Assembly (NCBI RefSeq): GCF_010727475.1
Contig: NZ_AP022567.1
Location: forward strand, 6,386,001 to 6,450,000
From: Mycolicibacterium mageritense
GTDB taxonomy: Bacteria > Actinomycetota > Actinomycetes > Mycobacteriales > Mycobacteriaceae
DNA: 64,000 nt
Direction of reading: 5' to 3'
The notes below the pieces were generated by a model. It ran no database searches. It was not told where the DNA came from and worked only from the letters and a program-made list of their open reading frames with translations. Both the position numbers and the translations under genes were made by a program. Numbering within the stretch: the first letter of the stretch is position 1; each line of letters opens with the position of its first letter. Below, in pieces: positions 1 through 7,115 of this stretch.

Positions 1-732
1 TCATTAATTCTTCTTCCCGCAGTCGACGTCGTGGAAGGTCGCGCCGTGCGACTGGTCCAGGGCCAGGCCGGCAGTGAAACCGAGTACGGCTCGGCGCTGG
101 ATGCTGCCCTGGGCTGGCAGCGCGACGGCGCCGAGTGGATCCATCTGGTGGATCTCGATGCGGCATTCGGCCGGGGATCCAACCGCGAACTGCTCGCCGA
201 GGTGGTCGGGAAACTCGACGTGGCAGTCGAATTGTCGGGCGGTATCCGCGACGACGAATCGCTCAAGGCGGCACTGGCCACCGGTTGTGCCCGGGTCAAC
301 CTCGGCACCGCCGCGCTGGAAAACCCACAGTGGTGTGCCCGCGCGATCGCCGAGCACGGTGACAAGGTCGCCGTAGGCCTCGACGTGAAGATCGACGGCG
401 GTGACTACCGGTTGCGCGGCCGCGGTTGGGAGACCGACGGCGGCGACCTCTGGCCCGTGCTGGAACGCCTTGACGGCGAGGGGTGTTCGCGCTTCGTCGT
501 GACCGACGTCACCAAGGACGGCACCCTCAACGGCCCCAACCTCGAGCTGCTGAGCAGTGTCGCGGCGCGGACCGAAGCACCGGTGATCGCTTCGGGTGGT
601 GTGTCGAGCCTCGACGATCTCCGGGCCATCGCCACGCTCACCGACCAGGGCATCGAAGGTGCCATCGTCGGAAAGGCCTTGTACGCCGGACGGTTCACGT
701 TGCCGGAGGCGCTGGCCGCGGTCAGCGGATAG
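1..732 (+). CDS. hisA: Bifunctional HisA/TrpF isomerase PriA, 5' end cut by window edge
   Basis: Phosphoribosyl isomerase. It converts ProFAR to PRFAR in histidine synthesis and, in actinobacteria, usually also does the TrpF step of tryptophan synthesis (PriA). The frame is open from base 1, where it reads SLILLPAVDVVEGRAV, so only the start codon and perhaps one or two residues are missing. A GTG at 31 is internal. The first catalytic Asp is in LPAVDVV and the second in VTDVTKDGT; ELSGGIRDD and ASGGVSSLDD are the phosphate-binding loops of the beta/alpha barrel. The stop at 732 is 8 bases before impA, so both are in the histidine operon. The dual role is inferred from the PriA family and from the missing trpF in the trp operon of this window. 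Confidence 0.95.
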   Translation, partial: SLILLPAVDVVEGRAVRLVQGQAGSETEYGSALDAALGWQRDGAEWIHLVDLDAAFGRGSNRELLAEVVGKLDVAVELSGGIRDDESLKAALATGCARVNLGTAALENPQWCARAIAEHGDKVAVGLDVKIDGGDYRLRGRGWETDGGDLWPVLERLDGEGCSRFVVTDVTKDGTLNGPNLELLSSVAARTEAPVIASGGVSSLDDLRAIATLTDQGIEGAIVGKALYAGRFTLPEALAAVSG

Positions 733-740
733 CCGCGCTG

Positions 741-1568
741 ATGGCCCCGAACACGATGGACCCGTCGCGGTTGGAGAGCCTGGTCGCCACGGCCGCCGAG
801 ATTCTCGACGCCGCGGCGGTGCCGTTCGTCGCGGGGCACCGCGCCGATTCGGCGGTCCGCAAGAAGGGCAACGATTTCGCGACCGAGGTCGACCTGGCCA
901 TCGAACGCCAAGTCGTGCGGGCATTGACCGAGGCGACCGGCATCGGCGTGCACGGTGAGGAATTCGGTGGCGAGCCGATCGATTCGCCCTTGGTATGGGT
1001 GCTCGACCCGATCGACGGGACGTTCAACTATGCGGCGGGATCACCCATGGCGGCCATCCTGCTGGCCCTGTTGAGCGACGGAGAGCCCGTTGCCGGGTTG
1101 ACATGGTTGCCGTTCATGGGCCAGCGATACTCCGCATTGGCGGGGCAGCCGTTCCGGGACAACGGCATCGCGCAACCTCCGCTCGCCTCACCGGGACTGG
1201 CCGACTCGATCGTCGGTATCCAGACGTTCAACATCGAGTCACGCGGACGGTTCCCGGGACGCTATCGCGCGGCCATACTGGCGAACCTCAGCAAGGAATG
1301 CTCGCGGCTGCGGATGCACGGGGCGACCGGTGTCGACCTCGCCTACGTCGCTGCCGGGATCCTCGGTGGCGCCATCAGTTTCGGCCACCACATCTGGGAC
1401 CACGCGGCAGGTGTCGCCCTGGTCCGCGCCGCGGGCGGCATCGTGACCGACCTGACCGGTGCGCCGTGGACACCCACATCGAAATCCGCGCTGGCCGCAG
1501 CGCCGGGCGTGCACGAACGAATGCTGGAAATCGTGAAATCCACTGGCAACCCGGAGGACTACCTGTGA
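741..1568 (+). CDS. impA: Inositol monophosphatase family protein ImpA
   Basis: A 275-residue Mg-dependent phosphatase of the inositol monophosphatase family. Motif 1 is WVLDPIDGTFNY and motif 2 is IWDHAAGVAL near the C-terminus, with an upstream metal ligand in HGEEFGGE. The chosen ATG at 741 directly follows the hisA stop; an in-frame ATG at 756 is the alternative. Its last codons overlap the hisF start in a GTGA junction at 1565-1568, which implies translational coupling. In mycobacteria this gene sits between hisA and hisF. It could serve inositol phosphate turnover or the histidinol-phosphate step; the sequence does not decide which. Confidence 0.9.
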   Translation: MAPNTMDPSRLESLVATAAEILDAAAVPFVAGHRADSAVRKKGNDFATEVDLAIERQVVRALTEATGIGVHGEEFGGEPIDSPLVWVLDPIDGTFNYAAGSPMAAILLALLSDGEPVAGLTWLPFMGQRYSALAGQPFRDNGIAQPPLASPGLADSIVGIQTFNIESRGRFPGRYRAAILANLSKECSRLRMHGATGVDLAYVAAGILGGAISFGHHIWDHAAGVALVRAAGGIVTDLTGAPWTPTSKSALAAAPGVHERMLEIVKSTGNPEDYL

Positions 1569-2350
1569 GCACCAGTACCGACGTGGCCACGAGGGTGATT
1601 CCGTGCCTCGACGTCGACGCGGGCCGGGTGGTCAAGGGAGTCAACTTCGAAAACCTCAGGGATGCAGGCGATCCCGTGGAACTCGCGGCCGCCTATGACG
1701 CCGAGGGCGCCGACGAGCTGACGTTTCTCGACGTGACCGCGTCGTCGTCGGGCCGCGCCACCATGCTCGAGGTGGTCAAGCGCACCGCCGAGCAGGTCTT
1801 CATTCCGCTGACGGTCGGTGGCGGGGTGCGCGCGGTCGAGGATGTCGACGTGCTGCTGCGCGCCGGCGCCGACAAGGTGTCGGTCAACACCGCTGCGATC
1901 GCACGCCCGGAACTGCTCGCCGAGATGTCGCGGCAGTTCGGGTCGCAGTGCATCGTGCTGAGTGTCGACGCGCGCACCGTGCCCGAGGGCAGCACCCCGA
2001 CGCCGTCGGGCTGGGAGGTGACGACGCACGGTGGCCGCCGGGGTACCGGCATCGACGCCATCGAGTGGGCCGTGCGTGGTGCGGAGCTCGGCGTCGGCGA
2101 GATCCTGCTCAACTCGATGGACCGCGACGGCACCAAGGCCGGTTTCGATCTGGCAATGCTCCGCGCGGTGCGCGCTGCGGTGTCGGTTCCCGTGATCGCC
2201 AGTGGCGGCGCCGGTTCCGTGGAACATTTCGCGCCCGCGGTTGTTGCAGGGGCTGACGCCGTATTGGCGGCGAGCGTCTTCCATTTCCGCGAATTGACCA
2301 TCGCGGAGGTGAAGGCGGCGATGGCGGCGGAAGGGATCACCGTCCGATGA
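1565..2350 (+). CDS. hisF: Imidazole glycerol phosphate synthase cyclase subunit
   Basis: HisF, 261 residues, the cyclase half of IGP synthase. It uses ammonia delivered by HisH to turn PRFAR into imidazole glycerol phosphate and AICAR. It shows the barrel signature: catalytic Asp in RVIPCLDVDAGRVVKG, the second in CIVLSVDART, and phosphate-binding glycines in TVGGGVR and ASGGAGS. The GTG start at 1565 overlaps the impA stop, so the two are probably coupled. The length is typical of the family. hisH is not in the window and probably lies upstream of hisA. Confidence 0.95.
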   Translation: MSTSTDVATRVIPCLDVDAGRVVKGVNFENLRDAGDPVELAAAYDAEGADELTFLDVTASSSGRATMLEVVKRTAEQVFIPLTVGGGVRAVEDVDVLLRAGADKVSVNTAAIARPELLAEMSRQFGSQCIVLSVDARTVPEGSTPTPSGWEVTTHGGRRGTGIDAIEWAVRGAELGVGEILLNSMDRDGTKAGFDLAMLRAVRAAVSVPVIASGGAGSVEHFAPAVVAGADAVLAASVFHFRELTIAEVKAAMAAEGITVR

Positions 2351-2372
2351 GCGCAGATCGAGGTGTGGTCAG

Positions 2373-2726
2373 ATGAGTCTGGATCCGAACATCGCCGCGC
2401 GACTCAAGCGTAACGCCGACGGTCTGTTCACCGCCGTGGTGCAGGAACGTGGCACCGGTGACGTGCTCATGGTCGCCTGGATGGACGACGACGCCCTGGC
2501 CCGCACCCTCGAAACCCGCGAGGCCACCTACTTTTCCCGGTCCCGCGGTGAGCAGTGGATCAAAGGTGCGACGTCCGGGCACACCCAGCACGTGCATTCG
2601 GTCCGCCTGGACTGTGACGGTGACACCGTCTTGCTCGAGGTCGACCAAGTCGGCGGCGCCTGTCACACGGGTGCGCATACGTGCTTCGACGCGGATCTGT
2701 TACTCGGGGCCGAACCCGAGGGATAG
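2373..2726 (+). CDS. hisI: Phosphoribosyl-AMP cyclohydrolase
   Basis: HisI, 117 residues, opens the adenine ring of PR-AMP in histidine synthesis. It carries the family metal-site pattern: a DCDGD segment, then GGACHTGAHTCF with its spaced Cys and His residues. It is a stand-alone cyclohydrolase with no HisE fusion, as usual in actinobacteria. It starts at ATG 2373, 22 bases after hisF, and is the last histidine gene here. In M. tuberculosis the next gene is chaA; here an accessory block follows instead. Confidence 0.94.
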   Translation: MSLDPNIAARLKRNADGLFTAVVQERGTGDVLMVAWMDDDALARTLETREATYFSRSRGEQWIKGATSGHTQHVHSVRLDCDGDTVLLEVDQVGGACHTGAHTCFDADLLLGAEPEG

Positions 2727-2879
2727 CCAGCTGCGAAAATGCACTGAGCGCCCACCGACCACGCTTTCCGGTGCACCGGCACCGCAGCTGACGGTTCCGG
2801 CAAACGGTTCGATCAGAGCAGTGGAATCATCAGCGTTGCGGTGCCCGAACTTGTCGGTGCCGTCGGCAACAATGACGGG

Positions 2880-4496
2880 ATGACCGACACCGCTGCGATC
2901 CGCAAAGCGCGCGGTGCTTTCTTCACCCCGCCGGACATCACCCGTTATCTCACGCGATGGGCGGTCCGGGACGCCAACGATACGGTCTTCGAACCCGCGG
3001 CCGGGGAAGCCGCGTTCCTCGTCGAGGCGGTCAATCGACTGGCGGAGCTGGGTGCTGCACAGCCGTCGGTGGACGGCGTGGAGCTCCACGCCGCCAGCGC
3101 GGCCACTGCGCGCAGACGCGTCGCCGACGCCGGCGGCACGGCTCGGATCACGACAGCCGACTTCTTCACCATCGAACCGCGACCGGCCTACGCGGCGGTG
3201 ATCGGCAACCCGCCCTACATCCGGTACCAGGACTTCCGGGGCATGGCCCGCGCGCAGTCGCGCCGCGCCGCGCTCAACGCCGGGGTGGCGCTCTCCGCGC
3301 TGGCGTCCAGCTGGGCCGCGTTCACCGTGCACGCCGCGCTGTTCCTGCGGCCCGGTGGCCGGATGGCCCTGGTGCTGCCCGCCGAGCTGCTCAGCGTGAA
3401 TTATGCCGCCGCGGTACGGAAGTTCCTGTTCGACCGGTTCGCCCGCGTCGAATTGGTGATGTTCGACGAGCAGGTCTTTCCCGAGGCCGAGGCCGATGTG
3501 GTGCTGCTGCTGGCCGACGGATTCGATGAGGGCCCGTCGGGGCATGCCGTCATCCACCGGGCCCAGAATGCGCGATCGCTCAGTTCCGAACTGGTGCAAC
3601 GCAGTTGGTCGCCACGCGACCCGTCCGACAAATGGGTCAGCGGCCTGATCGGCAACGCACCGGTGGAGACGCTGCACGGCCTGGAGGCCGCGGGCCTGTT
3701 CACGCCGCTGGAGCAGTGGGGGGACACCACGCTCGGCATGGTGACCGGCAACAACGGCTTCTTCGCGCTGTCGCCCGACCGAGTCCGCGAATTGGGCCTG
3801 CGGCGCACCGACCTGTTACCGCTGTCGCCGCCCGGCAGTGCGCACCTGCGGGGCCTCACCTTCACGGCCGAGCAGGCCAGGAAACTGGGGGAGGACGGCA
3901 GAGCGGTGCATCTGTTCCGTCCGGTCGGCCGGCTGTCGGCAGCGGCGCAGCGCTATGTCGATGCGGGCCATGCCGCCGGCGTGCACCTGGCCTACAAGTG
4001 CCGGGTCCGCACGCCCTGGTATCAGGTGCCGCTCGTGCCACCGGCCGACCTGCTGTTGACGTGCATGAACGCCGACACTCCGCGGCTGGTCACCAACCGC
4101 GCGGGTGCGCATCACCTCAACTCGGTGCACGGGGTCTACCTGCGTGACGGGCTCACCACGGCCGGCAGGGATCTGCTGGCGCTGGCCGCGCTGAACTCGG
4201 TGACCCTGCTGCATGCGGAGATGGTGGGCCGATCGTATGGCGGTGGCATCCTCAAGATCGAACCGCGAGAGGCCGATCGCTGGCTGGTGCCATCGCCCGA
4301 GTTCGTCGTCGCCCGCGCCGCAGAACTCCGCGCCGCCCGCCGCCCGGTGGCCGCCCTGCTGGCCCGAGGTGCGCTCCTCGAGGCCGTCGATGTCGTCGAC
4401 GCGGCGCTTGCCGTCGGCACCGATCTGGATTCGATACGGGCAGCGCGTCATTCGTTGGCAACCCGGCGGGCGGTAAGGTCACGGCGTGCCCGCTGA
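2880..4496 (+). CDS. N6-adenine DNA methyltransferase, type II-like
   Basis: A 538-residue class I methyltransferase. The N-terminal KARGAFFTPPDITRYLTRWA is motif X, VFEPAAGEAAFL is motif I (AdoMet binding) and the catalytic motif IV is NPPY at residues 110-113. An N-terminal motif X followed by NPPY fits a gamma-class N6-adenine enzyme. The long C-terminal part, about residues 240-500, is a plausible target recognition domain. The start was set at ATG 2880 because the family similarity begins at MTDTAAIRKARG; an upstream ATG at 2841 adds 13 unrelated residues. The stop overlaps the start of the next gene by 11 bases. Target sequence unknown; the overall layout resembles the SalI/XhoI-type group, which is an inference. 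Confidence 0.85.
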   Translation: MTDTAAIRKARGAFFTPPDITRYLTRWAVRDANDTVFEPAAGEAAFLVEAVNRLAELGAAQPSVDGVELHAASAATARRRVADAGGTARITTADFFTIEPRPAYAAVIGNPPYIRYQDFRGMARAQSRRAALNAGVALSALASSWAAFTVHAALFLRPGGRMALVLPAELLSVNYAAAVRKFLFDRFARVELVMFDEQVFPEAEADVVLLLADGFDEGPSGHAVIHRAQNARSLSSELVQRSWSPRDPSDKWVSGLIGNAPVETLHGLEAAGLFTPLEQWGDTTLGMVTGNNGFFALSPDRVRELGLRRTDLLPLSPPGSAHLRGLTFTAEQARKLGEDGRAVHLFRPVGRLSAAAQRYVDAGHAAGVHLAYKCRVRTPWYQVPLVPPADLLLTCMNADTPRLVTNRAGAHHLNSVHGVYLRDGLTTAGRDLLALAALNSVTLLHAEMVGRSYGGGILKIEPREADRWLVPSPEFVVARAAELRAARRPVAALLARGALLEAVDVVDAALAVGTDLDSIRAARHSLATRRAVRSRRAR

Positions 4497-5469
4497 ACCG
4501 TCGACGAAAGCCACCGCTTGGGCAATCTTCGACCGGATCGTGGCCGACGCCGCTCCCGGCGGAGTGCACACCAACCCGTGGGTGCGTATCGACGGCGCCT
4601 TGACATACGCGCCCGATTTTCGGGTGCTGCGCCGGTTGCTCGGTGTCCCGCTGTATCTCGACGCGCCGTCGACCACGGGGGTGCCGGCCCTGGCATTGGA
4701 CGTGTGGCTCTCCTACGAGCTGCGTCGTGCCGGGTTCGACCCACAGGCCGTCTGGCCGCGTGCCACCGAACCACGCATCATGCCCGGCGCCATCGCGAAT
4801 CTGCTTGACGCCCTTCCGGTCCGCGAACGTCAGCTCATCGAAACTCGGCTGCGCCGCTCGATGAAGGGCGTGTCGGGTTCGAGTGCGAGTGTGCTCGGCA
4901 AGCATTACATGAAGCAGGTCGACGTGGTGATGTCAGACTGGGACACCGGGCCTGAGTTGCTGATCAGCACCAAGCGCATGGATTCCAGCTTCGGCAAGAA
5001 CGCCGCCAACCGGGTCGAGGAAAGCTACGGCGACGCCAAGAATCTGCGCTTGCGGCATCCGCTTGCGGCCCTCGGGTTCGTCTACGGTCTGCGCTCGACC
5101 ATCTTGACCTCGGAGCCGGACAAGGCCGAATGGCTCATCGATCTGTTGGCCAAGCTCGGCACCGAGGATGACGCGTACCACGCTGTGGCGCTGATCATGA
5201 TCGACCACGATGCCGAACCGAGCGACGAGATCGAGGAGGCCGACAGCATCGAAACAGCCGATCCTGACACGCTTTTCGAGATCGTCGACGTCGCCACCGC
5301 CGCAGTCGACGAGGCCGTCGCCGCGCTGCCCGACATCGCCATCCGCCATGACACGGTGCCCCCGGAGCTACAGCCGGCGCGGTTCCTCGCGACCATGGTC
5401 AAGCGCGTCATCGACACCACCCCGGTAACCCGGCACCGGGAGGCCCGACGGCGACTCCGCGAAGCTTAG
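4486..5469 (+). CDS. Candidate restriction endonuclease partner of the methyltransferase
   Basis: A 327-residue protein starting at GTG 4486 inside the end of the methyltransferase gene, an arrangement typical of a restriction-modification pair. No family is recognised with certainty. Residues 146-163 run from an Asp in QVDVVMSDWD to ELLISTK. This resembles a PD-(D/E)XK core strand pair but with Ser where the second acid is usual, so catalytic competence is uncertain. Arg/Lys-rich helices flank it and an acidic segment of Glu and Asp follows near residues 245-265. It could instead be an inactivated nuclease or another DNA-binding partner. Base composition is like the neighbours, so there is no obvious recent import. 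Confidence 0.5.
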   Translation: MPAEPSTKATAWAIFDRIVADAAPGGVHTNPWVRIDGALTYAPDFRVLRRLLGVPLYLDAPSTTGVPALALDVWLSYELRRAGFDPQAVWPRATEPRIMPGAIANLLDALPVRERQLIETRLRRSMKGVSGSSASVLGKHYMKQVDVVMSDWDTGPELLISTKRMDSSFGKNAANRVEESYGDAKNLRLRHPLAALGFVYGLRSTILTSEPDKAEWLIDLLAKLGTEDDAYHAVALIMIDHDAEPSDEIEEADSIETADPDTLFEIVDVATAAVDEAVAALPDIAIRHDTVPPELQPARFLATMVKRVIDTTPVTRHREARRRLREA

Positions 5470-5493
5470 CCTCCCCAACGCGTAGGACGCGGG

Positions 5494-6291
5494 TCAGAGC
5501 ACGCGGGAGCTGGCCTTGGCCCGGGCCGTCCACCGGCCGTCCTCGTGCCCCACGACAACCGGGTGCTGGAACGCCTCGGTCACATTCTCGGTGGTGACCG
5601 TCGACAATGCGGCACCGCTGGCGACCGTGCGGCCCTGACCGATCAGCAGGGCGTGCGTGGTGGACGTCGGCAGCTCCTCCAGGTGGTGGGTGACCAGGAT
5701 CGAGGCCATGCCTGGATGCGAGTCGTCCAGCGTGTCAAGGGTTTCCAGGAGCTGTTCGCGCGCAGCGACGTCGAGGCCCGTGGTCGGCTCATCGAGCAAC
5801 AACAGGTGCGGATCGGAGATCAGTGCGCGCGCGATCAGGGTGCGGCCGCGTTCGCCTTGGGACAACGTCGGCCAGACCGCGTCGACGCGAGCCGACAGGC
5901 CCACGGTGTCGATCAGCTCCTCGGCGCGGGCCACCTGCGCGGGGCTCGGCTCCCAGCGCGCCGCGGTGTCGATCGTGGCGGTGATTCCGGTGAGCACCAC
6001 TTCGCGCACAGTCAACGGGTACTGCAGGCGGTGGCGGGGATTGACGTGGCCGATCGAGCGGCGCAGCACCGCCAGATCGGTGCGTCCCATCTGCCCGCCC
6101 AGTACGCGCACCGTGCCGGTCGTCGGAAACGTCACGGCCGCACAGAATCCCAGCAGCGTGCTCTTACCCGCGCCGTTCGGGCCGAGCAGCGCCCAATGTT
6201 CGCCGGCCTGCACGGTCAGCGAGATGCCGTCGATGATCTGCTTGCCGTCGCGACGGAATGTCACGTCGGTGATCTCCAAAACTGGTGTCAT
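5494..6291 (-). CDS. Stand-alone ABC transporter ATP-binding protein
   Basis: A 265-residue ABC ATPase with Walker A GPNGAGKST, a signature loop read as LSQGERGR, Walker B LLLLDEP and a switch His in LVTHH. No permease or binding protein gene is adjacent, so it resembles single-gene ABC proteins of the YlmA/ModF type, whose partner is often unknown. Its ATG overlaps the stop of the GntR gene by ATGA at 6288-6291, so both form one unit transcribed away from leuA. The 3' end converges on the candidate endonuclease gene 24 bases away. Substrate cannot be told from sequence. Confidence 0.82.
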   Translation of the reverse strand: MTPVLEITDVTFRRDGKQIIDGISLTVQAGEHWALLGPNGAGKSTLLGFCAAVTFPTTGTVRVLGGQMGRTDLAVLRRSIGHVNPRHRLQYPLTVREVVLTGITATIDTAARWEPSPAQVARAEELIDTVGLSARVDAVWPTLSQGERGRTLIARALISDPHLLLLDEPTTGLDVAAREQLLETLDTLDDSHPGMASILVTHHLEELPTSTTHALLIGQGRTVASGAALSTVTTENVTEAFQHPVVVGHEDGRWTARAKASSRVL

Positions 6292-6958
6292 GAAAAGGAT
6301 TCCTTCAGTGCGCTGAGGTGGGTTCGGCTTGATGCGGATGCCGCGGCGGGGTCACGCGCGATGATCGCGTCCGCGAGCTGCTGGTGCAGGGCGTGGTCGC
6401 ACGGCTCCGATTCGATCGGCTTGATCTTGAGCATGTCGATCATCGCGAGCCGCAGCCGCGGCAGGAAGGCGTCGAACAACTGCGTCAGCACGTCGTTGTG
6501 GGCTGCGGCGATCACCGCGCGGTGAAACGCCATGTCGGCGTCCACGTGATCGGGTACCGACTGGCCTTCGACGCCGCGGGCGGCCAGGGTGCGGCGGATC
6601 GCGCGCAGATCGGCGGGGTGCGGCGGGTCGCGGCGAGGGCAGCTGCCTCGGCCTCGATCGCGATGCGGGCCTCGATCACCGAGGCGATGGTCGTCCGCCG
6701 CAGCACGGTGTCCCAATCTTCGGCCACATCCAGCGCGGTGACGAACACGCCCGCACCCTGGCGACTGTCCAGGACGCCCTTGCCCGCGAGCTCGCGGATG
6801 GCCTCCCGTAGCGTCGACCGGCCCACACCGAGCTGAGCGGCCAGCGTGGTTTCGCCGGGCAGCCGGTGGCCGAGCGGCCATTCACCATCACGGATACGGG
6901 TCAGCAGCAGCTGCGCGGTCTGCGCCGCCAACGGATGCCGTTGCACCTGGGAAACCAT
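6288..6958 (-). pseudogene. GntR/FadR-family regulator broken by a one-base frameshift
   Basis: Translation from ATG 6958 gives a GntR winged helix (TAQLLLTRIRDGEWPLGHRL, then GVGRSTLREAIRELAGKGVL). It continues into an FCD ligand domain as far as AALAATRRTP near 6630. There the frame breaks and the rest of the FCD domain (ADLRAIRRTL, then DADMAFHRAVIAAAHND) continues in another frame to the stop at 6288. Adding one base near 6626-6632 restores one protein of about 223 residues, the usual length. A purine-rich ribosome site (agagagg) precedes the ATG. The gene is divergent from leuA and upstream of the ABC ATPase. Either a real interrupted gene or a sequencing error; the intact protein may have controlled this divergent region. 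Confidence 0.8.
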
Positions 6959-6989
6959 CAGAACCTCTCTACTTGTCTGAGGAGTTGTG

Positions 6990-6995
6990 TATAGT
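6990..6995 (+). promoter_or_regulatory. Candidate -10 element for the leu leader transcript
   Basis: The hexamer tatagt fits the mycobacterial -10 pattern TANNNT. A start site 7 to 10 bases downstream would fall at 7002-7005, at or next to the leader peptide ATG at 7005, so the leader peptide may be translated leaderless. No convincing -35 was found. The 46-base divergent gap to the GntR gene must hold promoters for both directions. Confidence 0.5.
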
Positions 6996-7004
6996 CTAGC
7001 CATC

Positions 7005-7046
7005 ATGACGCGCGTGCTTCTCCTTAGCTGCCTCGGCAGGGCCTGA
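7005..7046 (+). CDS. Leucine-rich leader peptide upstream of leuA
   Basis: A 13-codon reading frame, MTRVLLLSCLGRA, with three consecutive leucine codons (CTT CTC CTT at 7017-7025) and a fourth at 7032, followed by a TGA stop. Its position between a -10-like element and leuA, and the overlapping RNA structures just after it, are the hallmarks of transcription or translation attenuation by leucine. Leucine leader peptides ahead of leuA are established in actinobacteria. Translation here is inferred. Confidence 0.78.
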   Translation: MTRVLLLSCLGRA

Positions 7047-7101
7047 CCGACCGGCCCCCTGCCGTGGGGCTCTGTCGCGCCGGTCGATTTCACCCCGACC
7101 G
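7035..7101 (+). promoter_or_regulatory. Putative leuA attenuator with mutually exclusive hairpins
   Basis: Three pairings compete. A: GGCAGGG 7035-7041 (inside the leader peptide) with CCCTGCC 7057-7063. B: an 8-bp stem 7048-7055 with 7079-7086, enclosing CCCC 7056-7059 with GGGG 7066-7069. C: CGGTCG 7081-7086 with CGACCG 7096-7101, ending just before the leuA Shine-Dalgarno AGGAAG at 7105-7110. A excludes the inner part of B, and B excludes C. A ribosome stalled at the Leu codons would therefore change the fold. No U-run follows, which is common in high-GC actinobacteria, so control could act on termination or on ribosome access. Confidence 0.68.
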
Positions 7102-7115
7102 ATCAGGAAGCACTC

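Noticed and set aside
2841..2879. Upstream ATG extension of the methyltransferase
   Set aside because: The 13 added residues do not resemble the family. ATG 2880 directly precedes the motif X region.
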